This document shows positions 45,056 to 58,650 of a DNA stretch of 64,000 bases, in pieces. Made by a program: the position numbers and the translations under genes. The DNA is from Allium sativum (lineage: Eukaryota > Streptophyta > Magnoliopsida > Asparagales > Amaryllidaceae): assembly GCA_030737875.1 (NCBI GenBank), contig CM060910.1:247908427-247972426 (forward strand). Reading direction: 5' to 3'. The first letter of the stretch is position 1, and the number at the start of each line of letters is the position of its first letter. Below the pieces are notes generated by a model. That model saw nothing but the letters and a program-made list of their open reading frames with translations, was not told the DNA's origin and did no database searches.

Positions 45056-45144
45056 CGTGCTGTACACGTTTTATATTCTTATATTAATGATGATCAACAT
45101 AACCATATCTCTCATTGTTCAGCTGCATAGGAAATCTGGAAAAC
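45056..45144 (+). pseudogene. Ty1/copia gag (fragment 2)
   Basis: Between solo LTR D and the first giant unit lie 89 bases of copia gag (RAVHVLYSYIND ... HCSAA, stop, EIWK). If D and one ATTCT are set aside, the frame joins that of fragment 1. TAG at 45128-45130 stands where a Lys codon is usual in the family (STAKEIW). Confidence 0.7.
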
Positions 45145-47063
45145 TGTAACGACCGGGAATTTCGCTCGATCCAAATAGTCGCTAAACCGATCAAGACCGT
45201 TCGAAATGCCTGATTGCTTTGAGAACACGACAAATCAGAACGCAGACAGAAGAACATTTCATTGTATATTACAACAATTCCATCAAAATACAAGAATATA
45301 CAGAGTAAGAATAAATATTACACAGAAAATATCAGATATTTAAATTATATTTAAATACATCGCAGCGGAAAATAATACAATACACAACTAGAAGTAATAC
45401 ACGGATACAGAGCTTTCCGAGTATCGTTCCAGCTGTAAATCCGGATCCTGTGAATATAAATCTGCAAAACCAAAACTACTAGCTGCCCATGTCGAAATAA
45501 GGGCACCCAGAGTTTAGGTTAAAATAATAAACTCCGGGTCAGTCATGGGACTGGTGTGAGAACTAAAACAGTTATTTAAAACTTTACTTTAAATCAGATA
45601 TATCAAGGGACCACGCCGTATAACACGGAACGGGTTTCCTCCCAAGAATACCAGTGCATATAACAAAACAGCACAATGCTTTTTTGGAAAAAATGAAGCT
45701 ATTATAAGACCCAGGTCCTATCACACAATGCAACGCAAGCCGGGGGATTGGGTTTTCCCTTATAATAGCCAAACATGCTTAGTACGTTTAAAACAAATCA
45801 TTTGATACTATTAGAAGTTCATAGTGTATAGAACAACTTCAAATCATAAGTATCAATCATAGACAGCATGGGTACCATATATCATGTTGCCATACTAGGC
45901 TCTACAATCAAAACCGCAAAGTCACGTATTTGGAAATTGGATTTCCGTTTATGAACCGAGGCAAAAGATAGTCCTCTACCGATTCGAGACTGTCTAGCCC
46001 GAGCCTCAGGAACAGCCGCAACTGCCCCTTGGAGTGACAGGGCCAGTCCACCGATGTGGATTAAAATTCCTAAACACTGCGTTTCCCCGCCCTTTGGGGG
46101 CGTAAGTGAGCCAACGAATGACTCCATCAGACCCGGATCGTACGATCAAACCGAGGCGCCTCTCAATAGCAACAACCACATAAGTCAAACTCATCAGAGC
46201 GTGTAAAACCACTGACGCCACTTCTAGCTAGAAAGAAACGCATGTCCCCCCGAGGTCCTCTCCCGTTTTTGGTTCACCACCGGGGTGTGAGGCTCGCAAA
46301 TTCACATTACACAAAGCTATGCCATACAGGCCGTGCTTTGATCATCAACCACAAGACTTTGCTTTTCAATAGAAGCCTTGATCATTTGCATCTTAGCATG
46401 CCACACAGGCAAACCACTCCATGCAACCGATATCCGTCAATCACACATAATGATATCCAATGTCAGACACACAGTCCATTTACAAGTCCGTTCTGGGTCT
46501 GAACGAAACCGGAGGCACTTAGTACACCGCATATCCATCGATCTCCAAGTACATCTGGACGATCACCAGCTGATTTTCTCCTCTTGGGTGTACGGCCCAA
46601 TCAAGATCATCAGTAATTATCCAAACGACGTGAAGACCTCCGGTCTTTAACCACCGTCTTCATCTTCGACTTATCGTCGTATCAGTTATTCAGAATGGGA
46701 TAAACCCGGTCTTTCCGAATAACTCGCGTATATAATAAACAAGTGTTGCACAAACACAACATACGCCTCATTCCAATTCATCAGCCACTAATCGTAAATT
46801 AACAAGAGAATAATTCCCCAAATACTAACCCCGAAGGCCGAAATCAACATCAGATCAATACCCAGGAAACCATTCTGCTAAACTATTTAGTTTCTAAATT
46901 TCACATTTCTTAGGGAAACGTTCCCATTAATTTTATCAAAGATAAATTCCTTTAAATTTATTCTTTAATCATCTTTTAAATATCACTTCAAACTAGTCGA
47001 GATCAGCGAACCACACCGAAGTAATCATTTATTTTAATTTCCCAATCCCAACCTATTCATCCC

Positions 47064-47190
47064 ATGAAGTAAAACTGGTCATACTTCATATCTAACACCA
47101 CGGCGTTATCGGTAAGTTCAATTACCATTTCACGTTCAAATCTAATTAAAGATTTAACTATCGCCTGGAGCAAAACTGGTGATACTCTCC
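47064..47190. repeat. Two AAACTGGT-loop hairpins in copy 1
   Basis: ATGAAGTA (47064-47071) pairs with TACTTCAT (47082-47089) around AAACTGGTCA. About 100 bases on, GGAG (47167-47170) with CTCC (47187-47190) encloses CAAAACTGGTGATACT. The loop is constant while the stems differ. Equivalent pairs occur in copy 2 (about 54441-54563) and copy 3 (63176-63199 and 63280-63305). Confidence 0.6.
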
Positions 47191-47254
47191 ATTCTCGATC
47201 TTTTCAATCTAATTAAAGATTCATTAAAACTCCACTTAGTTTTAATCTTTGACT

Positions 47255-47711
47255 GGGTTAAAGAATCAATGTCATTTAAAACACGGTTCACGATAAACCC
47301 AAAGTCACATTCCATTTCAATCAGTTCCTAACCGTAAATTAGCAAGTGAGCAATTTCCTTAAGTATTAACCCCGAAGGCCGAAACCAACATCAGATCAAT
47401 ACCCCAGAAACCATTCAACTTAACTAATCTCCAGTTAGTTTCTGATTTTCTTAACTCCTTTGGGTCTAAGAACAGTATTATTGAAGATACCGTTCACGAC
47501 AACCCAAAATCACATTCCATTAATTATCGGGTTAAAGAACAAGTGTTATTTAAAACACTGTTCGTGATAAACCCAAAAATCAATACCAATTCAATTCCAA
47601 TTAAATATTATTTAATTGGTACACTTCATTAAATATAAATAAAATGATTTAATCTTTTTCTCAACTGGGCTTAAGAACAGCGTTAATGAAGACACCGTTC
47701 ACGACGAACCC
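47255..47711. repeat. Four GGGTTAAAGAAC...AAACCC hairpin repeats in copy 1
   Basis: Units of about 46 bases are at 47255-47300, 47462-47505, 47529-47574 and 47667-47711. Each opens GGGTT/GGGTC/GGGCT with AAGAAC and closes TTCRYGAYAAACCC or similar. Inner arms vary together, for example GTGTT with AACAC and GTATT with GATAC. Related units occur in copies 2 and 3. Confidence 0.6.
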
Positions 47712-49554
47712 AAATCCTATTTGATATTAAATACAAGGCTCTGAATAGAAAATATATCGGCTTATATTCAATATCAAATTCTACGACCAACAAATATCGT
47801 ATTGGAAATAACGATATAGATATATCTTTCAAATTCCCATAACAATATCTGTATCATCACTAAATCCAACATCGAGATATTCCGAAGATAATTTCGATTC
47901 AAATCCATTCCCATTCACTTATTGGAAATTTTGGTTATTTTCAAAATCAATTCAAATCCAATTTATTTATTTTAAAAATAAATAGAATTTTAATTCTAGT
48001 TCAAAACTAATTCATTTCGATAAAAATCTACTTTCATCTTTTCAAATATGGAGTTTTTCATCCCAATTCTTCCCAAATCATTTCTTATGATTTTACACAA
48101 ATTATTACTAGTTTTAATAATTTTATCAAGGCCCGTACAGTCGATTTCCGTCAACGGCCATAGAACTGCACGTAAAACGACCTTTTCCAAATTTGATTTG
48201 GACATAATTCCAAATCCAATCGTTAGATTTCTAATTTCTAATATTCGGTAGAAATCTCTTTTCAATACGAACCGAACGGTTCCGGTTTTAGGAGAATCCG
48301 ACGGTCAGATCTCCCGCAATGTCCATTCGAAGTCAATGGTCAAAATCCACAAACTACCGCAGCGCGGCGCGTTCTATTCAGGCCATTATATTATATATAT
48401 AATATATCCTTCATCGATTTCCTTTTAAAACGTATTGTATAAGTCGTTTTAAATTCATTTTCAAAACGATTTCAATTCAAATCGATTTTTAATTCAATTT
48501 CAGTTCGTTTTCAATTCAATTCAATTTCAATTCGAATTCATTTCTATTCAATTTCAATTTGAATTCATTTCTATTCAATTTCAATTCGAATTCATTTCTA
48601 GTTGAATTTCAATCCGAATTCATTTCTATTCAATTTCAATTCGAATTCATCTCTATTAAATTTCAATTCGAATTCATCTCTTTTCAAAATATCAGATTTT
48701 GAAGTCACTTTCGATATTCATTATAAAATGAATGAAATTGATATAAATATCGTTCACGTCAAAATGGAGTCAATCTAATCAACACGGCTTCATATATTTC
48801 TATTTTAAAATATTCTATTTCAAATATTTCTTTTTCAAATATTTCCATTCAAGTATTTCTTTTTCAAAACTGGAATGAGGCCCAGTCAATTACCATAGAT
48901 TTTATTTCTATGGATTTCCATACAACGCATGCATATATCCACAATGATAAATAATCAACCATCATCCAAAGTGCATTCTACACTGTATAAGCATCAAATA
49001 TAAATATTCAATGCTTATAACAGTCTGTCAATCAATCGATCGACATAAAACTAATTTTTGGGATTAGTGTATGTCATATATCACCCCAATACCTGTGTGG
49101 GGTTTTCAAACAATCAAACACAGATTTTATTTGTGCAGTTGGGCGATGTGTAAAATTTATCGTCCCAATCAATATCAGTCAAATGTGTGTATATAAACAA
49201 ATCGTTCGATTTGTTTATAACTATTTATTTCATTTTAAATACACGTTAAAAATTATATTTTCAACTATAAAATATTTTAACTATATAAATATTTTATTTT
49301 CATTTCACATCACATCACACAATCAACTATACAGCAAAATCAAACAAACAAGCATACAAGCCGTCCATGGTCTGTGGACGACGGGTGTCGGGTGCTACTA
49401 AACACCGTCTGCATCATAGTATATATTTTAACTAGAAATAAATTTAAAAGTGAGAAGTTCTCACCGACTAGCTAATCCAAATGCCACGACTCTTCTTATG
49501 TAGAAATCTTAGCCGTTCTCGCCTTTCATCCATTCCACTGTCCGTAGCCACTAC

Positions 49555-50030
49555 ATATATAAAAATCACATTTTTATACTGCTGTCTTTAAAATAAAAAT
49601 CACATTTTTATTTGTTCACTTTCAATTTAAAATTCATATTTTTTCTTAACCATTCTAATGATCAAAATCGTATTTTTACTTTGCTATATATATGATAAAA
49701 ATTCTATTTTTACATCACTGCTATATAGATAAAAATTCTATTTTTATAATGGTGTTCACATGATAAAGATTATATTTTAATCACCCTATTCTCTATATAA
49801 AAATTATATTTTTATATATCAACCTCTAATATAAACATCGAATTTTTATATCATCGCTATAAAAATCCCATTTTTATTTCAACATATATAATAAAAATCA
49901 GATTTTTACTTCGCTACTTATGTAAAGATCAAATTTTTACTATCTACATAATATAAAAATCGTATTTTTATATTCTCTACTATATAAAAATCATAACTTT
50001 TTACAATGCTTTTCGCTATATAAAAATATA
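49555..50030. repeat. AAAAATNNNATTTTT palindrome cluster, copy 1
   Basis: About fourteen short palindromes of the form TAAAAATCnnATTTTTA follow each other with variable linkers. Copy 2 has a shorter cluster (56935-57080), and copy 3 has them embedded in a repeat of about 65-70 bases (60600-60930). Confidence 0.75.
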
Positions 50031-50149
50031 AACTTTTCTTTAATTAAAAACCATTTCCTCCTTTAAATAAAAATCACTGAAAATTCATTTATAATAAAAC
50101 TAAAAATCATTAGTTAAATAAACTAAAAATAAATAAAATAAAGAGCTTA

Positions 50150-50480
50150 CACGTGGTTAAGAGGAGGGAGGCGGGTTCACTGTTGATGGAGGAAGTCTGA
50201 GGAGGGCGCAGGGGCGTAGGCAGCGTTCGATTTGGAGGGGAAAGGTGGGGGGTCTGGCGGCGTTCGATTTGGAAGGGGGGTCTGGGTGGCTCGCAGCGAG
50301 AGGAGTAGAGGGGGGCCGCGCCTGAGGCGGCGGTGACGATGGAGGGGGGCGGCGTTCGTTAGTAGGGAGACGGGGTTTTATATATTTTTTCTTTTTTTTT
50401 TCTCTTCGTTCGATCTGAAAATGAAAAGGAGGGGGGCGTTGACCGAGTCTGAAAGGGAGGGGGCTTAAGGGAGATTTTAT
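50150..50480 (-). other. GC-rich leader-like cassette, copy 1
   Basis: A G-rich (minus strand C-rich) block interrupts AT-rich sequence, between conserved flanks shared by the three copies. On the minus strand a GTAAG donor-like sequence follows it at about 50150. The corresponding blocks in copies 2 and 3 are not alike in sequence. No known protein is encoded. Confidence 0.45.
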
Positions 50481-51366
50481 TTTATTTAATTAATTAATTT
50501 CAAAAGCATCTTTTATTTTCGAACTCGAAATCGAACCCACCGACTATCGTCCATAACTAATTACCCCATTCCGACACAATGGGATATGTATCATAGGCTG
50601 ATTCGATCATTTCGATCAGTTTTCGTCAAAATCAACATATAACTCTATATATTGAGTTTGAACGCGCATTTCAATTTACCGGGGCCACATACAACCTCTA
50701 AAAATTCCCGAATAATATTTTCTAGCTTCGTATTGATAATACGGTCCTAACAAAACTAATTTCGTCAAATTCTGAGACCGTTTGAAATAGGGCCATTTTC
50801 CAGTCTATTAAAATCAACTGAAATTGGTCAAACGCGTTTTACTTCGCCACGCTCACATATTAATTCGAAAAATTACGAAATTTGAAACCTATCCATAATT
50901 TGACATCGCGGATCCAACAAAAGTGGTTTCGTCGAAAATCGAGGTTGTTTGCAAAATTTCCATTTTCAAGGGCCAGAATTTCATAGTGACTATTCTGAAT
51001 TTTCAACTGGACATATCTTTTGATTCCCGCTATGAAATTTCAATTTTTCGGATTCGTTGGATAGATATTCTCGAATAGATTCGAATATTTATGGTTTCGC
51101 TAAAATCTGGTTTAATTTGCACCCGGTACATTCATTTGAAACTTGAAATCGAATTATCGAACTACCACGCCATTTTCAATTCCTTTTATATATAAAAATA
51201 AATATTTATATTCTAACGTCGAGCTATATAAATATATACATTCGAATTCTATTCAAAATAAATTTCTCGTCGATATTATTTAAAATAATTCATTTTAAAT
51301 AATCAAAATTCACTAAAATCGCCAAAATAAAAATTTTAAATTGGCTTGGATTTCCGGGTTATTACA

Positions 51367-52526
51367 AAAACTCTGGATGCGTTGTATGGAAGAAAAGACA
51401 ACAATAGCTCAAAACCATTGAAAGTCAACTTAGTTTCAGAATTATGCTTAATAGGGTTTACCGAAGATGGATCGAATGATGACAGTGATGAAGACTCAAC
51501 AGATGACGAGCATGGTAAATTTCCGTTTGAAAAGTTAATTCTTTTTAGTGATAAATTAACCAAAACTGTTGAGAGTCTCAAACTGACAAATAAAAAATTA
51601 AAATTGGAAATTGTTGAGTTAAGCAACAAAAATCATGATTTGGAATTAAAACCTGAAAATGTAAAAAAGATTGAAAACTCGAATTGCAAAAAATGTTTAG
51701 ATTTGGAAAATGATTTAGTTCATCTTAACGAAAAATTTCAAAAGCTTGAAAAGGGAATTGTGTTTCTAAAAATAAACGAGATTGAACTAAAAACGAAAAA
51801 CAATTTTTTGCAAAAGGAGTTGGATTGGTTTAAGAAGGTTAAAAATTCCAAACAAGAAATTTTAGAGAAAAAGATTATATTAGAAACCGAATCAATTTTG
51901 AATGAACTTGAAATTGGAACCGAGAAAATAAAAAATCTCAAATGCGATAAATGCTTGACTTTTCAAAAAGATTTGTTTGAAATACAAGAAAAATTCAAAA
52001 CCCTTGAAAAAAAATGTGATTTTAAAAAATAACGAATCTAAAATTACTCGTATAAATCTCGATTTGAAAAAAGAAATCAAAAAATTCAAGGATTTTGAAA
52101 AACTTGAATTTGAAAAGCGTAAACGATTTGAAAGTTAAATTTTTGAATCTAATGCGAAAATTAAAATTCTTGAAAACACAAATATGGTTTGAACCAAAGT
52201 GATGTTGAAAAGAGGAAGATCGCTATTAATCTTTGTTCAAATTTAATAAAAGAAAATAGTGATCTTAAATCTAAAATTCAATGACTTCAATCGATTTTGA
52301 CTAAATTTTATAAAGGAGAAAAGCCGTTGAATATGTTATTAAAAAACCAATTTTTTGTTGAGAATAAGAAAGGACTTGGTTTTGGTTTTAATCAAGTTGA
52401 AAAGTGAAATTCTAATGATTTCAAAAATCCTTCAAATAACTTTGGAAAAGATCGAATTGGAAATATGAATTATAATAATTTCAAAGGATTTTCAAATCCT
52501 AAACGAAATGAAAACTTGTTTAGAAT
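51367..52526 (+). pseudogene. Ty1/copia gag C-terminal coiled coil (fragment 3)
   Basis: The frame of fragment 2 resumes at the target duplication (KTLDALYG). Next comes an acidic segment (DDSDEDSTDDE), then a long Lys/Glu/Leu-rich coiled coil with two repeats of a CxKCLxxxxDL...LEK pattern (NCKKCLDLENDL and KCDKCLTFQKDL), as in Sire-type copia gag. After stop 52030 the homology continues with further stops and shifts to GLGFGFNQ near 52370. The giant unit copy 2 is inserted at 52527. The open frame upstream of 51367 belongs to copy 1. Confidence 0.7.
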
Positions 52527-55500
52527 TGTGACAACAAGGAATTTCGTTCGATCCTAATTGATCGCTAAACCGACCAAGACCATTCGAAATGCCTGATTGT
52601 TTTGAGAACACGACAAAATAGAACGCAGGCAGAAGAACATTTCATTGTTAATTACAACAATTCATCAGAATACAAGAATATACAGAGTATAAACAAATAA
52701 TATACATTTACCAAATATCAGAGATTACAATAAATTACATAGCAGCGGAAAATAATACAATGCACAACTGAAGGAGATATACGGATACAAAGCTTTCTGG
52801 ATATCATTCCAGCTGTAAACCAGGATCCTGTGAATATAAATCTGCAAAACCAAAACTACTAGCTGCCCGTGTCAAAATAAGGGCACTCAGAGTTTAGGTT
52901 AAAACAATAAACTCTAGGTCAGTCATGTGACTGGTGTGAGAACTAAAACAGTTATTAATCTTGATTTTCAAAGTTAGGTAAATCAAGGGACCACGCCGTA
53001 TAACACGGAACGGGTTTCCTCCCAAGAACACCAGTGCATAAAACAACAACGCAATGCTAAATAAAGAAAAATGAAGCTATTATAAGACCCAGGTCCCATC
53101 ACACAATGCAACGCAAGCCGGAGGATAGGGTTTTTACCTTATAATAGCCAAGAATGCTTGATATGTTTAAAACAAATCATTTGATACTGTTATAAGTGCA
53201 TAGTGTATAAAACAACTTCAAATCATAAGTATCAATCATAGACGGAATAAGCGCCCCATCCCACTATGTCGCCATACTAGGCTCTACAAATAAAACCACA
53301 AAGACACGTATTTGAAGTTGGATTTCCATCTGTGAACCAAGGCAAAAGATAGTCCTCAACCGATTCGAGATGCTCTAGTCCGTGTCTCAGGTCAGAGCTC
53401 GAGTGACCTTTGGATCGTCAGGGCCGGTCCACCGATGTGGATTAAAATGCCTGACCACTGCGTTTCCCCGCCCTTTGGGGCGTAGGTGAGCCAACTAAAT
53501 GACTCCATCGGTTTGAGAACGACCGATATATCCGAGGCGCCTCGCAACAGCAACAACTACATAAGTCAAACTCGTCAGGGCATGTAAAACCACTGACGCC
53601 ACTTCTAACTAGAAGGAAACACATGCCTTCCCTGAGGTCCTCTTCCGTTTCTGGTTCACAACTGGGGTGTGAGGCTCACGAATTCACGTTACACAAAGCT
53701 ATGCCACACAGGCAGTGCTTTGATCATCAACCACAAGACTTTGCTTTTCAACAGAAGCCTCGATCAATTGCCACTTAGGCATGCCACACAGGCAATTCAC
53801 TCCATGTGATGGATATCCATCAATATATAACCCCTGAGCTCGTACGTCTCAGAGAAGGGCATTAAGTAAGAGAATAAATTCTTCGCCGCCAAACAGATAT
53901 ATATTTAATAGAAACCAATCACTCAGAATAAAATCCAATGTCAGACGCACAGTCCATTTACAAGTTCGTTCTGGGTCTGAACAAAACCGGAGGCACCTAG
54001 TACCTCGCATATCCATCGATCTCCAAGTACATCTGGACGACCACTAACTGATTCCCTCCTCTTGGGTGTACGGCCCAATCAAGATCATCAATAATCACCC
54101 AAACGACGTGAAGACCTCGGGTCATCGACCACCGTCTTCATCCTCGACACCACGTCGAATCAGTTATTCAGAATGGGATAAACCCGGTCTTTCCGAATAA
54201 CTCGCGTATATATTAAACAAGTGTTACATAAACACAACATATGCCTCATTCCAATCCATAATATTCCTTTATTCAAATATTCTTATACTTTGGGAAAGGT
54301 TCCCATTAATTTTATCAAAGATAAATTCTTTAAATTTATTCTTTAATCTTTCTTTGAATATCAATTTAAACTAGTCGGGATTAGCGAACCACACCGAAGT
54401 ATTCATTTATTTTATTTCCCAATCCCACCCTATTCATCCCATGAAGTAAAACTGGTAATACTCATATCTAACACCATGGTATTATCGGTAAATTCAATTA
54501 CCATTTCACGTTCAAATCTAATTAAAGATTTAACTATCGCCTAGAGCAAAACTGGTGATACTCCATTCTCGATCTTTTCAATCTAATTAAAGATTCATTA
54601 AAACTCCACTTAGTTTTAATCTTTAACTGGGTTAAAGAATCAGTGTCATTTAAAACACGGTTCACGATAAACCCAAAATCACATTCCATTTCAATTAACA
54701 GGTTAAAGAACAAGTGTTATTTAAAACACTGTTCACGATAAACCTAAAAATCAATACATATTCAATTCCAATTAAATATCATTCAATTGGTACACTTCAT
54801 TAAATCTAAATAAAAAGATTTAATCTTTTTCTCAACTAGACTTAAGAACAGTGTCAATGAAGACACCATTCACGATAAACCCAAATCACATTTGATATTA
54901 AATACAAGGCTCTGAATAGAAAATATATCGACTTATATTCAATATCAAATTCTACGACCAACAAATATCGTATTGGAAATAACGATATAAATATATCTTT
55001 CAAATTCCCATAACAATACCTGTATCATCACGAAATCCAACATCAAAATATTCCAAGGCAATTTTGATTCAAATCCATTCCAATTCAATTATTGGAAATT
55101 CTGGTTACTTTTAAAACCCTTTTCAAATTCAATTTATTTATTTAAAAATAAATAGAATTATAATTCTAGTTCAAAACTAGTTCATTTCGATAAAAATCTA
55201 TTTTTATCTTTTCAAATATGGAGTTTTTCATCCCAATTCTTCCCAAATCATTTCTTATGATTTTACACAAATTATTACTATTTTTAATAATTTTATCAAG
55301 GCCCGTACAGTCGATTTCCATCAACGGCCATCGAACTACACTTACAGCGACCTTTTCCAAATTTGATTTGGACATAATTCCAAATCCAATTGTTAAATTT
55401 CTAATTTCTAATATTCGTTAGAAAGCTCTTTTTGATACGAACCCAACGGTTCCGGTTTTAGGAGAATCTGACGGTCGGATCTCCCGCAATATCCATTCGA

Positions 55501-56055
55501 AGTCAATGGTCGAAATTCACGAACTACCGCAGCGCGGCGCGTTCTATTCAGGCCATTATATTATATATATATAATATATATAATATATACTTCGTCGATT
55601 TCCTTTTAAAACGTATTTTATAAATCGTTTTAAATTCATTTTCAAAACGATTTCAACTTCATTTTCAAATTCAAGTCAAGATTGAATTTTTCAATATAAA
55701 TTCGTTTTAAATTCATCTCAAATTGATTTCAATTTAAATCGATTTTTAATTCAATTTCAGCTCGTTTTCAGTTCATTTCAATTTCAGTTAGAATTCATTT
55801 CTATTCAATTTCAATTCAAATTCAATTCTATTCAATTTCAATTTGAATTCATTTCTATTCAATTTCAATTCTATTCAATTTCAATTCAAATTCATTTCAA
55901 AGTGATTTCCATTCAGTTTCAATTCAATTCGAATTCATTTTCAAAATATTCGATTTTGAAATCAATTTTCAATATTCATTATAAAAACGAATATAATCGA
56001 TATAAATATCGTTTGCGTCAAAATGGCGTCAATCTAATCAACACGGCTTCATATA

Positions 56056-56256
56056 TTTCTATTTTCAAATATTCTATTTCAAATATTTCTTTTTCAAATA
56101 TTTCTATTTCAAATATTTCTATTTTCAAATATTCTATTTCAAATATTTCTTTTTCAAATATTCTATTTCAAATATTTCTTTTTCAAATATTTCTTTTTCA
56201 AATATTTCTATTTCAAATATTCTATTTCAAATATTTCTTTTTCAAATATTTCTTTT
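56056..56256. repeat. TTTCAAATATTTCTATT microsatellite, copy 2
   Basis: About thirteen alternating units of TTTCAAATATTTC(T) and TTTCAAATATTCTA occur here. Copy 1 has only about three (48805-48870). This is length expansion specific to one copy. Confidence 0.85.
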
Positions 56257-57410
56257 TCAAAACTGGAATGAGGCCCAATCAATTACCATAAATTTTATTT
56301 CTATGGATTTCCATACAACGCATGTATATATCAACAATGACATATAATCAACCATCATCCAAAGTGCATTCTACACTGTATAAGCATCAAATATAAATAT
56401 TCAACACTTATAACAGTCTGTCAATCAACCGATTGACATACAACTAATTATTGGGATTAGTGTATGTCATATATCACCCCAATACCCGTATAGGGTTTTC
56501 AAACAAACAAACACATATTTTATTTGTGCAGTTGGGCAATGTGTAAAATTTATCGTCCCAATCAATATCAGTCAAATGTGTGTATATAAATAAATCGTCC
56601 GATTTGTTTATATTTATTTCATTTCAAATGCACGTTTAAAATTCTATTTTCAACTATAAAATATTTTAACTATATAAATATTTTATTTTATTTCACATCA
56701 CACAATCAACTACACATCAAAATCAAACAAACAAGCGTACAAGCCGTCCATGGTCTGCGGACGACGGGTGTCAGGTGCTACTAAACACCGTCTTCATCCT
56801 AGTATATATTTGAACTAGAAATTTAAATTAAAGGCGAGGAGTTCTCACAGAGGGTTCCACTCCGCTGTGCTTTGCTTTTGAACTGCTGAACCGTCTGGAT
56901 CTGTTTGAAATTCCAATCCAGTTCTTTTCACGCTGTTCAAATAAAAATCACATTTTTAATATGATGTTCTATACGTTAAAAATCATATTTTTAATACTCT
57001 ACCAATATAAAAATCATATTTTTATTCTTTCTATAGTATAAAAATTATATTTTTATTCTTCGAATATAAAAATCCTACCATATATATATATTTCAATCCT
57101 TTTATCAAATAAAAACCAAACCTTTATATTCACTCAAAATCGAACCTTTATATTCATTCAAAATCGAACCTTTATATTCATTCAAAATCGAACCTTTATA
57201 TTTACCATACATTATATATACTTCAAACATTATATATACTCTAACATTATATATATTCTAACATTATATATATATTTCAAACATTATATATATCACAAAT
57301 ATCAGATTTTAAAACTATTCTAACTTTTAAAACAATACTGAATAAATTAAATATTAAAGTCTAAATGAAATAAAATAAAATAAATAAAGGCAAAAGACTT
57401 ACTGTTCTTC

Positions 57411-57735
57411 ACTGCTAACTCACACCGGAGGGGCTTGGAGTCTGCTGCGTTCGAAGTGGGGGAAGACGCTGACTGTCAGCGGCGGCCGGGATCTGGGCGA
57501 GGTGGTGGCAGGTGCGTTTCTGGTATGGTGCGCTAGGGTTTGTCGAATTGGGGCGTTCGCTGGTGGAAGAGGAGAAGAGGAAGGAGAGGATGGAAGAGAG
57601 GCGGAGGGGAATGGAAGTCGGAGGGGGAGGCGCCAACTCCGGTGGCTGCGTGGTGGTGCGAGGGAGGATCGATTTTCTTTTTTTTTCTTTTTTCTTTTGA
57701 AAGTAAACGAACGGGGAGAGAGAAAGAAGAAGGGG
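57411..57735 (-). other. GC-rich leader-like cassette, copy 2
   Basis: On the minus strand an AT-rich TATATAATAG is followed by a CT-rich leader and an open frame from ATG 57636 to 57415 (MAPPPPTSIPLRL, 73 codons, Pro/Ser/Gln-rich). An AACAGTAAGTC donor-like site follows at about 57405. The arrangement looks like a promoter plus first exon. The protein is unrecognised and may be chance in GC-rich sequence. Confidence 0.4.
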
Positions 57736-58650
57736 GCTATTATATAATTAAATATATATTTTATTATTAAATTTTCTAAAAAGCAACTTTTATTTTCGAC
57801 CTCGAAACGAGACCCACCACCTGTCGTCCATAGCTAATTACCCCCATTTCAAACACAATGGGATATGTATGGCAAGCTGATTCGATCGTTTCGATCAGTT
57901 TTCGTCAAAATCAAAATATAACTCTATATATTGAATTTGAACGCACATTTCAATTTACCGGGGCCACATATGAACTCTAAAAATTCCCAAAAATATTTTC
58001 TAGCATTGTATTGACGATACGGTCCTAAAAAAAACTAGTTTCGTCAAATTCTGAGACCGTCTGAAAAATGGCCATTTTCCAGTCGATTAAAATCAACTGA
58101 AACTGGTCAAATGTGTTTTTCTTTGCCACGCTCACATATTGAATTAAAAAATTATGAAAATTGGAATCTAGCAATAATTTGACATCACAGATCCAACAAA
58201 AGTGGTTTCATCGAAATCCGAGGTCGTTTGCAAAATTTCCATTTTTAAGGGCCAAAATTTCGTAGCGATTATTCTGAATCTTCAACTGGGCATAACTTTT
58301 GATTCCCACTATGAAATTTTGATTTTTCGGATTCGTTGGAAAGATATTCTCAATTGGATTCTGATATTTTTGGTTTCACTAAAATCCGGTTTATTTTGCA
58401 ACTGGTACATTCATATGAAATTTGAAATCGAATTATCGAACTACCACGCCACTTTCAATTCCTTTTATAATTTAAAATAAATATTTATATTCTATCGACG
58501 ACGTATATAAATATATACATTCTAATTCTATTCAAAATAAATTTCTCGTCGATATTATTTAAAATAATTCATTATAAATAATCAAAATTCGCTAAAATTG
58601 CCAAAATAAAATTTTTAAATTGGCCCAGATTTCCGGGTTATTACAAGAAT

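Larger units (their letters stand above)
45145..51366 (-). mobile_element. Giant non-coding unit, copy 1 (probable 6.2-kb solo LTR)
   Basis: The 6222-bp unit reads TGTAACGACCGGG ... CGGGTTATTACA with target duplication AAAAC (45140-45144 and 51367-51371). It has no gag, pol, PBS or internal LTR pair. It shares LTR landmarks with A and B: near-identical terminal sequences, CAGCGGAAA about 215 bases from the left end, and GGTCAGTCATGGGACTGGTGTGAG beyond it. By analogy sense is the minus strand. Internal repeats include GGGTTAAAGAAC hairpins (47255-47711), a CAATTCGAATTCATTT array (48500-48690) and AAAAATNNNATTTTT palindromes (49555-50030). Confidence 0.75.
52527..58645 (-). mobile_element. Giant non-coding unit, copy 2 (probable 6.1-kb solo LTR)
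   Basis: The 6119-bp unit reads TGTGACAACAAGG ... CGGGTTATTACA, with target duplication AGAAT (52522-52526 and 58646-58650). It is collinear with copy 1 over its whole length with many substitutions and indels. Differences include an insertion with CCCTGAGCTCGTACGTCTCAG near 53830, an expanded TTTCAAATATTTC microsatellite (56056-56256), a shorter palindrome cluster and a different GC-rich cassette (57411-57735). It is in the same orientation as copy 1, only 1160 bases away in the same copia gag. Confidence 0.75.

Noticed and set aside
48048..48251. 67-codon open frame conserved in copies 2 (55218-55421) and 3 (61873-62181, minus), with open frames also on the opposite strand (47996-48265)
   Set aside because: Between copies 1 and 2 most substitutions change the amino acid, so the conservation is at DNA level. 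No sign of coding selection.
51346..51366. Apparent N-terminus (MDFRVIT) of the copia gag frame
   Set aside because: These bases are the end of giant unit copy 1; the true gag frame comes from upstream of 45144.
57415..57636. 73-codon Pro/Ser-rich protein as a real gene
   Set aside because: It has a plausible promoter and donor site, but no recognisable domain and no counterpart in copies 1 and 3, so it is kept only as part of the cassette.
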